From: Myroides sp. JBRI-B21084
GTDB lineage: Bacteria > Bacteroidota > Bacteroidia > Flavobacteriales > Flavobacteriaceae
Length of the DNA: 64,000 nt
Direction: 5' to 3'
Assembly: GCF_030545015.1 (NCBI RefSeq)
Contig: NZ_CP120653.1
Span: forward strand, 1,116,001-1,180,000
Shown: piece after piece, positions 26,291 to 34,387 of the stretch
How positions within the stretch are numbered: the first letter of the stretch is position 1
Layout: every line of letters begins with the position of its first letter
The notes under the pieces: model-generated
Told to the model about the DNA's origin: nothing
Seen by the model: the letters and a program-made list of their open reading frames with translations, nothing else
Databases searched by the model: none
Translations under genes and position numbers: made by a program

Positions 26291-26809
26291 ATGAGCGTAG
26301 AGAAAGTTTTAGCTATATCTGGAAAGCCAGGATTATACGAATTAAAAATCCAAACAAGATCAGGATTTATTGCAGAATCATTAATCGATGGTAAAAAATT
26401 AACCGTTGGTTTACGTAGCAACGTAAGTTTATTATCAGAAATTTCTATTTACACAGAAACAGGTGAATTAAAATTATTCGAAGTTTTTGCACGTATTGCA
26501 ACTAAAGAAAATAACGGCCCTGCATTAGATCATAAATCAACAAATAACGAATTATTAAACTATTTTGGTGAAGTAATTCCAGATTTTGATCGCGATCGTG
26601 TATATGTGTCAGATATTAAAAAAGTTTTAAACTGGTATAATATTTTACAAGGTGCAAATTACATTGCAAATTTAAATGCGCCAGCTGTTAGTACAACAGG
26701 TTCGGTTACCATTAACAACACTACCGAAGAAACTGCAGAAACAGTTGTTGCCGAAGAAAAGCCTAAAGCTAAAAAAGCAACAAAAAAGAAAACTGAAGAT
26801 AAAGAATAA
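26291..26809 (+). CDS. DUF5606 family protein
   Basis: The 172-residue protein has an N-terminal DUF5606 region (VLAISGKPGLYELKIQTRSGFIAESL) forming a small beta-rich domain, a middle helical part and a low-complexity Ala/Thr/Glu/Lys tail ending KKATKKKTEDKE. The Lys-rich tail suggests nucleic-acid contact, but the role is unknown. It is conserved in Bacteroidota next to def. It ends at a strong terminator (26815-26836). Confidence 0.82.
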   Translation: MSVEKVLAISGKPGLYELKIQTRSGFIAESLIDGKKLTVGLRSNVSLLSEISIYTETGELKLFEVFARIATKENNGPALDHKSTNNELLNYFGEVIPDFDRDRVYVSDIKKVLNWYNILQGANYIANLNAPAVSTTGSVTINNTTEETAETVVAEEKPKAKKATKKKTEDKE

Positions 26810-26814
26810 TAACT

Positions 26815-26840
26815 AAATCCGGCTTTTGCCGGATTTTTTA
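26815..26840 (+). terminator. Terminator after the DUF5606 gene
   Basis: AAATCCGGC (26815-26823) pairs with GCCGGATTT (26828-26836) around TTTT, with a T-run after. It ends only 12 nt before the mazG start, so mazG depends on read-through or an internal promoter. Confidence 0.85.
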
Positions 26841-26851
26841 TACCATTTGTT

Positions 26852-27634
26852 ATGAGTAAACGCGCACAACAATTAAAAGCTTTTGAACGTTTGTTAGATA
26901 TAATGGACGATTTGCGTGAAAAATGCCCCTGGGATAAAAAACAAACTTTTCAATCGTTAAAACACTTAACAATTGAAGAAGTGTATGAATTGAACGATGC
27001 AATTTCGGAAAATAATGATACCGAAATTAAAAAAGAATTGGGCGATATTTTATTACACATTGTTTTTTATGCTAAAATTGGCAGTGAAACAAACGTGTTT
27101 GATATAGAAGATGTTTGCAACACCATTTGCGAAAAGTTAATTTCCAGACATCCGCATATTTATGGTGATGTTGTGGCTACCGACGAAAAAACTGTTAAAG
27201 AAAACTGGGAAAAATTAAAACTTAAAGAAGGTAATAATTCGGTGTTAAGTGGTGTTCCTAATTCACTACCAGCAGTTGTTAAAGCTTTTCGTATTCAAGA
27301 TAAAGTAAAAGGTGTAGGGTTTGATTGGGATAATAAAGCTGATGTTTGGGCTAAGGTTGAAGAAGAGTTAGCCGAGTTTAAAGCAGAAGTTGAACAGAAT
27401 AACCTTGAAAAGCAAGAACAAGAATTTGGCGATGTATTATTTGCACTTATAAATTATGCGCGTTTTTGTAATATAAATCCTGAGGAAGCTTTAAATAAAA
27501 CCAACCAAAAGTTTATTAATAGATTCACAAAAATGGAAGAATTAATTAAACAAGATTCTAAAACTATTGGCAACTTACCTTTAAAAGAATTAGATGTTTA
27601 TTGGAACGAAGTAAAAAAAACTGAAAATAATTAA
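26852..27634 (+). CDS. mazG: Nucleoside triphosphate pyrophosphohydrolase MazG
   Basis: The 260-residue protein has the two-copy MazG layout. Copy 1 (about 10-115) has LREKCPWDKKQTFQSL and ELGDILLHIVFYAKI, with EEVYEL and ELGD acidic Mg2+ residues. Copy 2 (about 150-245) has EEELAEFKAEV and EFGDVLFALINYARF. It hydrolyses NTPs and dNTPs to monophosphate and pyrophosphate, cleaning the nucleotide pool and influencing stringent control. It is convergent with the thioesterase gene across a shared terminator. Confidence 0.95.
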   Translation: MSKRAQQLKAFERLLDIMDDLREKCPWDKKQTFQSLKHLTIEEVYELNDAISENNDTEIKKELGDILLHIVFYAKIGSETNVFDIEDVCNTICEKLISRHPHIYGDVVATDEKTVKENWEKLKLKEGNNSVLSGVPNSLPAVVKAFRIQDKVKGVGFDWDNKADVWAKVEEELAEFKAEVEQNNLEKQEQEFGDVLFALINYARFCNINPEEALNKTNQKFINRFTKMEELIKQDSKTIGNLPLKELDVYWNEVKKTENN

Positions 27635-27660
27635 TTTTTTATTTAAATTGTATTAAAAAC

Positions 27661-27687
27661 AAAAGCACTCTTTTTTTGAGTGCTTTT
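27661..27687. terminator. Bidirectional terminator between mazG and the class I reductase operon
   Basis: AAAAGCACTC (27661-27670) and GAGTGCTTTT (27678-27687) form a 10-bp stem with a 7-T loop. It ends mazG on the plus strand and nrdB-nrdA-thioesterase on the minus strand. Confidence 0.9.
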
Positions 27688-27693
27688 TTGTAT

Positions 27694-28083
27694 TTAATCT
27701 TTAATAACCTTTGTAGGGTTTTTATCTTTATCTAGCGCAACAAAAGTAAATTCACCATTTATTGCTAAGTATCGTATATCTGTGTACATTTCTTCAATAT
27801 AAATTTCAACCGAAACCTTTAAGCTTTTGTTACCAACGTGAGTCACTTTTCCTATTAACTCCACAATAGTTCCTGCCGGAATAGGTTTGGTAAAATCTAT
27901 TTTATCCGATGAAACCGTAACCATCATTTGTCTTGAAAAACGAGTGGCAGTAATAAAGGCAACTTCGTCCATCATATGCATAGCAGTTCCACCAAAAAGG
28001 GTATCGTAATGATTGGTAGTATTAGGAAAAACGGCTTTAAAAATTCGTGTTTCACTGTTTTTAATTCTTTCTTCTAATGTCAT
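27694..28083 (-). CDS. Acyl-CoA thioesterase, hot-dog fold (YciA/BACH-like)
   Basis: The 129-residue single hot-dog domain has FPNTTNHYDTLFGGTAMHMMDEVAFI, matching the active-site Asn/Asp region of the YciA and BFIT/BACH group, and IDFTKPIPAGTIVELIGKV. It hydrolyses acyl-CoA to fatty acid and CoA, probably as a hexamer, and its chain-length preference is unknown. It lies 10 nt behind nrdA and may share the riboswitch-controlled transcript, which would be a metabolic oddity. Confidence 0.88.
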   Translation of the reverse strand: MTLEERIKNSETRIFKAVFPNTTNHYDTLFGGTAMHMMDEVAFITATRFSRQMMVTVSSDKIDFTKPIPAGTIVELIGKVTHVGNKSLKVSVEIYIEEMYTDIRYLAINGEFTFVALDKDKNPTKVIKD

Positions 28084-28093
28084 TTTTTTAAAA

Positions 28094-29740
28094 TTAAGCT
28101 TCGCAACTTGAACAAGTTACTAAATTATTTACAAATTCTTTTGAAACACTTTGGCTGCGTTGATAATACAATGTTTTTACGCCCAATTTCCAAGCTTCTA
28201 TTAACAAACGGTTTACTTCTTTAACGGGTAAATTAGCAGGTATGTTTAAGTTTAAACTTTGCGCTTGATCAATGTATTTTTGGCGAATTGAAGCTTGCAA
28301 AATAATTTCGTACTGACTAATTTCTTTAAATGTTTTAAAAACATCTTTTTCTTCTTGACTTAATTCTGATAAATGTTGAACACTACCGTGATTAAGCATA
28401 ATGCTTCGCCAGGTTTCTTCGGTATCTAAGCCTTTTTTTTCTAATAAATCTTTTAGATATTTATTTTTTCGCATAAAGTTTCCTTTTGCTAAGCCAGCTT
28501 TGTAATAATTGCTACTAAAAGGTTCAATTCCGGGCGATGTTTGTCCTAAAATTGCCGATGATGATGTAGTAGGTGCAATAGCTAATAAAGTAGTATTTCT
28601 TCTGCCATAACCTTTTAAAACAGATGGTTCACCATAAATTCGAGCCAAATCTTGCGATGCTTTTAAAGCTTTTTCTTCTATTTCTTTAAAAATTTTATTG
28701 GTAAGCATTTTTGCTTCTAAACTTTCAAAAGCAATCATGTTTTTTTGTAAGTATGAATGCCAACCCATAACACCCAAACCTAGTGCACGGTGGTTTTTTG
28801 CAAAATCATGTGCCGATTTTAAGTAATAATTCCCTTCTGTTTTAGCGGTAAATTCACTAATTACAGCATCTAAAAAGTAAGTGGCTAATTTTACGGCTTC
28901 GGTATCTTTCCATTCATCATATAATTCTAAATTCATTGATGATAAACAACATACAAACGATTCTTCTTTATTAGAAGGTAAAGCAATTTCTGAACATAAA
29001 TTACTTGCGTAAATTTGCATTTCTTTGTCTTTGTAAACTTCTGGTTTATTACGGTTTACGTTGTCTGTGAAAAATAAGTACGGTAGGCCTTTTTGTTGAC
29101 GGCTTTCTAGTACTTTAGCCCAAACTTCGCGTTTTTCTTGGTCGCCATCTATCATATCTTGCATCCAATAATCGGGAACGCAAACACCGTAAAATAAATT
29201 TTGTATAGGATTTCCAATGTTTTTAATATCTAAAAACTCTTTAATATCATCGTGGTCAATATCTAAATAAGCTGCAAAAGCACCCCTGCGTACACCACCT
29301 TGCGATATGGTGTCCATAGCTGTATCAAACAATTTCATAAAACTTACCGCACCACTGCTTTTTCCGTTATCGGTTACAGCGCTTCCGCGCTCGCGTAATT
29401 CACCAAAATAGCCACTTGTACCACCGCCAATTTTAGTTTGCATAATTACCTCGCCTAATTTATGCGTAATGCCTTCAATATTATCGGGTACATAAACGTT
29501 AAAGCACGAAATAGGTAAACCGCGTTCGGTGCCCATATTTGCCCAAATAGGCGATGATAAACTCATCCAGCCTTTTTCAATCATTTCAATAAAAGCCTCG
29601 GCAAGTTCGGGTTTATAAAGTTGCTTTGCAGCTGCGTTTGCAATGCGTTCAATTGCTTTTTGCGTGGTTTCACCTTTAAGTAAATAACCACGGTTTAATA
29701 TTTGTTCGCTTTCTTCGTTAAGCCACCATAATCTTTCCAT
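28094..29740 (-). CDS. nrdA: Class I ribonucleotide reductase, large (alpha) subunit, short form
   Basis: This 548-residue catalytic subunit reduces NDPs to dNDPs with NrdB. The radical and redox residues are visible: Cys79 in LPISCFN, Cys249 and Glu251 in SNLCSEI (thiyl-radical Cys and Glu), Cys264/265 in FVCCLSS, and the C-terminal redox pair Cys543/Cys546 in VTCSSCEA. It is some 200 residues shorter than E. coli NrdA because the N-terminal ATP-cone is missing, so dATP control of overall activity is not expected here. It follows nrdB by 20 nt and lies under a cobalamin riboswitch. Confidence 0.93.
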   Translation of the reverse strand: MERLWWLNEESEQILNRGYLLKGETTQKAIERIANAAAKQLYKPELAEAFIEMIEKGWMSLSSPIWANMGTERGLPISCFNVYVPDNIEGITHKLGEVIMQTKIGGGTSGYFGELRERGSAVTDNGKSSGAVSFMKLFDTAMDTISQGGVRRGAFAAYLDIDHDDIKEFLDIKNIGNPIQNLFYGVCVPDYWMQDMIDGDQEKREVWAKVLESRQQKGLPYLFFTDNVNRNKPEVYKDKEMQIYASNLCSEIALPSNKEESFVCCLSSMNLELYDEWKDTEAVKLATYFLDAVISEFTAKTEGNYYLKSAHDFAKNHRALGLGVMGWHSYLQKNMIAFESLEAKMLTNKIFKEIEEKALKASQDLARIYGEPSVLKGYGRRNTTLLAIAPTTSSSAILGQTSPGIEPFSSNYYKAGLAKGNFMRKNKYLKDLLEKKGLDTEETWRSIMLNHGSVQHLSELSQEEKDVFKTFKEISQYEIILQASIRQKYIDQAQSLNLNIPANLPVKEVNRLLIEAWKLGVKTLYYQRSQSVSKEFVNNLVTCSSCEA

Positions 29741-29760
29741 AATTATTGTTTTTTTTTGAA

Positions 29761-30735
29761 TTAAAATAAATCGTCGGCAGTAATACTTTTATCGTGTTTG
29801 GTATAATCAACAGGGCGTTTAGCAAAAAAATCGTCTAAACTATTTGCAAAAATTTCTTCTTCAAACCAAATCATGGGTTGGTAGGCATCGTTGTTCACAA
29901 AAAATAATTTGCGTAACCCAATTTTAACCAAACTTTCGTCTAAACGAAATTTCATAAAGTTTAATAAATTGTTTTTTGAAATGGTTTCAAGTTCGCCATA
30001 TTCAAAAATCCAATCTAAAATTTCGCTTTCGATTTCAATAGATTCCTTTACAATTTCGTTTATTTCGTTAACAGTTGCTTCATCAAAAAAATCAGGAAAT
30101 TCTTCTTTAATTTTATTAATGGTAAAAATACCAGCATTTGCATGAATTTGTTCGTCTACCGATGTCCATGCAATAATATTACTTACATTTTTCATGGCAC
30201 CTTTAAAGCGTGTAAACGATAAAATAATAGCAAATTGACTGAAAAGCGATACGTTTTCTATTAAAATGGTAAACAAAATCAAAGATTTTAAATAATCTTT
30301 TTTGTTTTCGGCTTTTGAATGTTTTAAAGCATTTGAAAGATAATCGATGCGTTTTTTTATCACCGGAATTTCAATTACATTTTCAAAAGCGTTGTTATAG
30401 CCTAAAACTTCAAGTAAACGCGAATACGCTTCGGAATGGCGAAATTCACATTCGGCAAACGTGCTTCCCAAACCATTAAATTCGGGCTTAGGTAAGTGTA
30501 AATACAAATTGCCCCAAAATGTTTTTACGTTTACTTCAATTTGGGCAATAGCAAGTAAACTGCGTTTTACAATTTCTTGTTCTATTGGTGAAAGATGTGA
30601 ATGAAAATCTTGAATATCGGCTGTGAAATCAACTTCAGAATGTACCCAAAACGATTTGTTAATAGCGTTTGTAAACTCTAAAATTTCTGGATACTCAAAA
30701 GGTTTGTAATTAATACGTTTGGTAAAAATACTCAT
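29761..30735 (-). CDS. nrdB: Class I ribonucleotide reductase, small (beta) subunit
   Basis: The 324-residue ferritin-like subunit holds the dimetal site and radical. Metal ligands are Glu67, Glu97, His100, Glu160, Glu195 and His198 (ECEFRH, LIENV, DEQIH). Tyr104 sits four residues after His100, as in the tyrosyl-radical position, so a tyrosyl radical is likely. Oxygen is needed to assemble it. It is the first gene of nrdB-nrdA, with a long leader (about 196 nt) holding a B12 riboswitch. It thus provides the B12-independent way to make deoxynucleotides. Confidence 0.95.
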   Translation of the reverse strand: MSIFTKRINYKPFEYPEILEFTNAINKSFWVHSEVDFTADIQDFHSHLSPIEQEIVKRSLLAIAQIEVNVKTFWGNLYLHLPKPEFNGLGSTFAECEFRHSEAYSRLLEVLGYNNAFENVIEIPVIKKRIDYLSNALKHSKAENKKDYLKSLILFTILIENVSLFSQFAIILSFTRFKGAMKNVSNIIAWTSVDEQIHANAGIFTINKIKEEFPDFFDEATVNEINEIVKESIEIESEILDWIFEYGELETISKNNLLNFMKFRLDESLVKIGLRKLFFVNNDAYQPMIWFEEEIFANSLDDFFAKRPVDYTKHDKSITADDLF

Positions 30736-30784
30736 GCTTTAATTTTTTATATGGAACAATTTGTGTAAACAGATAAGAAAAATC

Positions 30785-30825
30785 CATATAAAAAAAGAAG
30801 GTTTCTTAGCAGTTTACTTTATATG
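30785..30825 (-). promoter_or_regulatory. Candidate expression platform of the cobalamin riboswitch
   Basis: In the minus-strand leader between aptamer and nrdB, CATATAAA (30818-30825) pairs with TTTATATG (30785-30792), enclosing an inner AAGAA-ACC-TTCTT hairpin (30795-30807) followed by a T-run (30790-30796). The nearby GTTGC can pair with GCAAC of the aptamer core. Terminator or pairing switch is inferred from structure only. Confidence 0.45.
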
Positions 30826-30838
30826 CGAAAGCAACGCT

Positions 30839-30932
30839 TTTTTTACAAGAGGTCTGACTTTTAAGTGGTTTGCTTAATTTACAGTTGCGCAACAGTTCAA
30901 GATTTACACTTGATTCTCTATTTTGTAAAAAA
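30839..30932 (-). ncRNA. Cobalamin (B12) riboswitch aptamer in the nrdB leader
   Basis: On the minus strand, TTTTTTACAA (30923-30932) and TTGTAAAAAA (30839-30848) form a 10-bp P1 stem. Between them are the conserved B12 elements in order: AATAGAGAATCAAGTG (GGGAA-like, then P4 CAAG/CTTG with TAAAT between), GAACTG, the core GCGCAACTGTAA (30879-30890), a TTAAG/CTTAA hairpin, and AGTCAGACC (30851-30859) at the 3' side. This order is that of the Rfam cobalamin class. At 94 nt it is compact, lacking large peripheral stems. It sits in front of the B12-independent reductase, next to the B12-dependent one. Confidence 0.88.
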
Positions 30933-30938
30933 TGTTAT

Positions 30939-30946
30939 CAAATTTA
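30939..30946 (-). promoter_or_regulatory. -7 promoter box for the riboswitch-nrdB-nrdA transcript
   Basis: The minus strand reads TAAATTTG, placing the transcription start near 30932, exactly where the P1 stem of the aptamer begins. No clear -33 box is seen. Confidence 0.6.
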
Positions 30947-31325
30947 GTTTTTATATTTTACTTTTCGATGCTTTTTTTTAATGAAATTATGAACAATTTT
31001 TGTTTATAACCTTATTTGCTTGATTTGCAATACTTTTTAATTTTTTAATTTTTAATTTCTTATTAATATTAAAAAAATGTAAACTTTTTTACTTTTAGTT
31101 TTTTTTAAACTGTTGATTTGTAGTTTTTTATTGTGTAATTTTTGTAAACTTTTAAAAATAAGTAGTTATTAACGCTTGTTGATAACTTTTATTTTTTTTT
31201 GAAATAAAAATTATTTTTAAAGCAAAAAGTTTGTAATTTTATAAAACAAACAAATGAAATAAGAACCTTGTTTAGTTGTTTGTTTTTGAATAGTTTAAAC
31301 CGATCTACAAATTTAAAAATATACT
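30947..31325 (+). other. AT-rich upstream region of nrdJ
   Basis: This 379-bp stretch holds no gene. It is very AT-rich with many T- and A-runs. A possible promoter for nrdJ is TTTG (31117-31120) with TAATTTTTG (31136-31144). A 22-bp imperfect palindrome GTTATTAACG-CT-TGTTGATAAC lies at 31165-31186, downstream of that candidate and well placed for an operator. It does not match the NrdR box. Confidence 0.4.
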
Positions 31326-33896
31326 ATGGAAATAGCACCCGACGTACTAGAGGCAAAAAAAACATACACCAATGAGGAAGCCATTAACGCATCAACAGCA
31401 TATTTTAAAGGCGATGTTTTAGCAGCTACAGTTTTTGTAAATAAATATGCGTTGAAAGATTCGCACGGAGCTATTTACGAAAAAACTCCTGATGATATGC
31501 ACCGCCGAATTGCTTCAGAAATTGCACGTGTTGAAGCAAAATATGCAAATTCGTTAAGTGAAAATCAAATTTTTGATTTAATTAAAAACTTTACCTACAT
31601 AATTCCGCAAGGAAGCCCAATGACGGGTATAGGTAATCCTTTTCAAATAGCTTCTTTATCAAACTGTTTTGTGATTGGTAACAATGGTGAAAGTGATTCG
31701 TACGGTGGTATCATGAAAATTGATCAAGAACAAGTACAGTTAATGAAACGCCGTGGTGGTGTAGGTCACGATTTATCACATATTCGCCCAAAAGGATCAC
31801 CTGTTAAAAACTCCGCTTTAACATCAACAGGTTTGGTTCCTTTTATGGAGCGTTTTTCAAATTCAACTCGCGAAGTTGCCCAAGACGGTCGTCGTGGCGC
31901 TTTAATGCTTTCAGTATCTATTAATCATCCAGATGCAGAAGGGTTTATCGATGCAAAATTAGAACAAGGCAAAGTTACAGGAGCAAATGTTTCGGTACGT
32001 ATCGATGATACTTTTATGCAAGCTGTAAAAAACAATACCTTATATACACAGAAGTATCCTATTTTTTCACAAAATCCTAAATATTCAAAAGATTTAAATG
32101 CAGCAGAATTATGGAAAAAAATAGTTCACAACGCTTGGAAATCTGCAGAACCAGGAATTTTATTTTGGGATACAATTATAAATGAATCGTTGCCTGACTG
32201 TTATGCAGATTTAGGTTACAAAACCCTATCAACAAACCCTTGTGGTGAAATTCCTTTGTGTGCTTATGACTCTTGCCGTTTGTTAGCAATAAATTTATTT
32301 TCTTACGTTGTAAATCCATTTACAGCCGATGCGTATTTTGATTTTGAGTTATTTAAAAAGCACGTTGCCATTGCGCAACGTATGATGGATGATATTATTG
32401 ATTTAGAATTAGAAAAAATTGATACGATTATTGAGAAAATTGACGAAGATCCAGAAGATGCTGAAGTAAAGCGTATAGAGCGTAATTTATGGATTGAAAT
32501 TCGTAAAAAAGCCGATGAAGGTCGTAGAACAGGTGTAGGAATTACTGCAGAAGGCGATATGTTAGCAGCTTTAGGCATTCGTTACGGTTCTAAAGAAGGT
32601 AACGAATTTTCAGTTAACTTACACAAAACATTAGCTTTAGCGGCTTATCGTTCATCGGTAGAAATGGCTAAAGAACGTGGTGCTTTTGCAATTTTTGATG
32701 CTAAACGAGAAGTAAAGAACCCGTTTGTATTGCGAATTAAAGAAAACGATCCGCAGTTATTTAACGATATGCAAGAATACGGACGTAGAAATATTGCATT
32801 GTTAACTATTGCTCCAACTGGTTCAACATCAATTTTATCGCAAACAACTTCGGGTATCGAACCTGTTTTCTTACCTGTTTATAAACGTCGTAGAAAAGTA
32901 AATCCAAACGATAAAGATGTACGTATTGATTTTGTTGATGAAGTAGGTGATTCATGGGAAGAATACGTGGTTTTTCACCATAAATTTAAAATGTGGATGG
33001 AAGTTAATGGAATTGATACCAATAAAAACTATTCGCAAGAAGAAATTAATACGTTAATTGAACAATCACCTTATTACAAAGCAACTTCTAACGATGTAGA
33101 TTATATTAGTAAAGTTGAAATGCAAGGTGCTATTCAAAAGTGGGTAGATCACTCAATTTCTGTAACAATTAATGTTCCAAACGATGTTACCGAAGAATTA
33201 GTTGGACAATTGTATATGAAAGCGTGGGAAGTAGGTTGTAAAGGGGTAACCGTTTACCGCGATGGTTCACGTTCGGGCGTTTTAATTTCAAACGATAAAA
33301 AAGAAGAAAAGAAAAAGACCGAAAACACCAATGAAGACGAAGTTTCTTTTCCTACTAAACGTCCGCATGCTTTAGCTTGTGATATTGTACGTTTTCAGAA
33401 TAACAAAGAAAAATGGATTGCGTTTATTGGTAAAATTGACGATAGACCTTACGAAATTTTTACAGGTTTAGCCGATGATGAAGATGGTATTTTATTACCA
33501 CGTTGGGTAAATGATGGTTTTATAATTAAAAATCGTGATGAAAAAGGAAATTCTAGATACGATTTTCAATATGTAAATCAACGAGGCTACAAAACAACTA
33601 TCGAAGGATTGTCGTACCGTTTTGATCCTGTTTTCTGGAACTACGCTAAATTAATTTCTGGAACATTACGCCACGGAATGAAAATTGAAAACGTGGTAGA
33701 TTTAATTAACTCGTTACAATTAGATAACGAATCAATTAATACATGGAAAAACGGAGTTGCACGTGCTTTAAAACGATTTGTACCCGATGGTACCGAAGCG
33801 AACGGCCAAAAATGCAGCAACTGTAATTCAACTAACTTAATGTACCAAGAAGGTTGTTTAACATGTAAAGATTGTGGTTCATCAAAATGCGGATAA
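31326..33896 (+). CDS. nrdJ: Adenosylcobalamin-dependent (class II) ribonucleotide reductase
   Basis: The 856-residue protein is a single-chain reductase that makes its thiyl radical from adenosylcobalamin and needs no oxygen or small subunit. The pattern QIASLSNCFVIGNN (Cys114), the STNPCGEIPL radical motif and NIALLTIAPTGSTSILSQTTSGIEP in the barrel are class II. The C-terminal part (about 690-856) has the domain with KRPHALACDI and a four-Cys zinc-ribbon-like end with C-x2-C pairs (CSNCNS, CLTCKDC) and a final SSKCG. No ATP-cone is seen at the N-terminus. It diverges from nrdB-nrdA. Confidence 0.94.
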   Translation: MEIAPDVLEAKKTYTNEEAINASTAYFKGDVLAATVFVNKYALKDSHGAIYEKTPDDMHRRIASEIARVEAKYANSLSENQIFDLIKNFTYIIPQGSPMTGIGNPFQIASLSNCFVIGNNGESDSYGGIMKIDQEQVQLMKRRGGVGHDLSHIRPKGSPVKNSALTSTGLVPFMERFSNSTREVAQDGRRGALMLSVSINHPDAEGFIDAKLEQGKVTGANVSVRIDDTFMQAVKNNTLYTQKYPIFSQNPKYSKDLNAAELWKKIVHNAWKSAEPGILFWDTIINESLPDCYADLGYKTLSTNPCGEIPLCAYDSCRLLAINLFSYVVNPFTADAYFDFELFKKHVAIAQRMMDDIIDLELEKIDTIIEKIDEDPEDAEVKRIERNLWIEIRKKADEGRRTGVGITAEGDMLAALGIRYGSKEGNEFSVNLHKTLALAAYRSSVEMAKERGAFAIFDAKREVKNPFVLRIKENDPQLFNDMQEYGRRNIALLTIAPTGSTSILSQTTSGIEPVFLPVYKRRRKVNPNDKDVRIDFVDEVGDSWEEYVVFHHKFKMWMEVNGIDTNKNYSQEEINTLIEQSPYYKATSNDVDYISKVEMQGAIQKWVDHSISVTINVPNDVTEELVGQLYMKAWEVGCKGVTVYRDGSRSGVLISNDKKEEKKKTENTNEDEVSFPTKRPHALACDIVRFQNNKEKWIAFIGKIDDRPYEIFTGLADDEDGILLPRWVNDGFIIKNRDEKGNSRYDFQYVNQRGYKTTIEGLSYRFDPVFWNYAKLISGTLRHGMKIENVVDLINSLQLDNESINTWKNGVARALKRFVPDGTEANGQKCSNCNSTNLMYQEGCLTCKDCGSSKCG

Positions 33897-33910
33897 GCAA
33901 TTAAAATATA

Positions 33911-33941
33911 AAAAAACGGAACTTTTTAGTTCCGTTTTTTT
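33911..33941 (+). terminator. Terminator after nrdJ
   Basis: AAAAAACGGAACT (33911-33923) pairs with AGTTCCGTTTTTT (33928-33940) around TTTT. It is a strong rho-independent terminator. Confidence 0.9.
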
Positions 33942-33961
33942 GTTTATATTTAAAATTAGAG

Positions 33962-34333
33962 ATGAAAATTATAGTTGATAAAATAAATACGAAACCATAT
34001 CATAGTTTATCGAAAAAAGATATTCAATTAATTTTAAGTAAAATACCAGTTAATTGGGTACATAATTTTACTATATTTAAAATTTCTGCTCAATTATTTA
34101 CGAGTAGTGGTTGGGATAGGCCGGTTATAATGAATGTGAGTAAAAGAACTTTTAATATTTTATCACGAGGGTTAAAGAAAAATGATATAATAAAAGAGCT
34201 ACTTATTGAGGTTTTTCTTTATTACACAAATATCAACTCCCAAGCCCAAGGGCATAAATTAACTAATAAACAACGTAAAGAGTTTGAGGGAATAATAGCT
34301 CCATTTTATGAAGAAATTCTAAAAGATATTTAA
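33962..34333 (+). CDS. Hypothetical protein of 123 residues
   Basis: I do not recognise a family. The protein is basic and mostly helical, without signal peptide or membrane segment. It has a central SSGWDRPVIMNVSKRTFNILSRGLKKND stretch and ends in a helical EEILKDI. It stands alone between two strong terminators (33911-33941 and 34347-34380), so it must have its own promoter, though none is obvious in the 20-nt gap. Its coding look (plausible amino-acid composition, framing by terminators) favours a real gene. Confidence 0.6.
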   Translation: MKIIVDKINTKPYHSLSKKDIQLILSKIPVNWVHNFTIFKISAQLFTSSGWDRPVIMNVSKRTFNILSRGLKKNDIIKELLIEVFLYYTNINSQAQGHKLTNKQRKEFEGIIAPFYEEILKDI

Positions 34334-34346
34334 ACAATTTAAAATA

Positions 34347-34380
34347 TAAAAAAGTCAATGCATTAAACATTGACTTTTTT
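34347..34380. terminator. Bidirectional terminator between hypothetical gene and PepSY gene
   Basis: AAAAAAGTCAATG pairs with CATTGACTTTTTT around a short loop. It serves the plus-strand hypothetical gene and the minus-strand iron-uptake pair. Confidence 0.88.
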
Positions 34381-34387
34381 ATATAAT

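Noticed and set aside
31141..31210. Replication-origin-like AT-rich stretch with DnaA-like half-sites
   Set aside because: Only two weak half-sites, no dnaA or usual origin neighbours; promoter or operator DNA of nrdJ is simpler.
30736..31325. NrdR-box search in the divergent reductase spacer
   Set aside because: No match to the 16-bp NrdR consensus could be found on either strand by eye.
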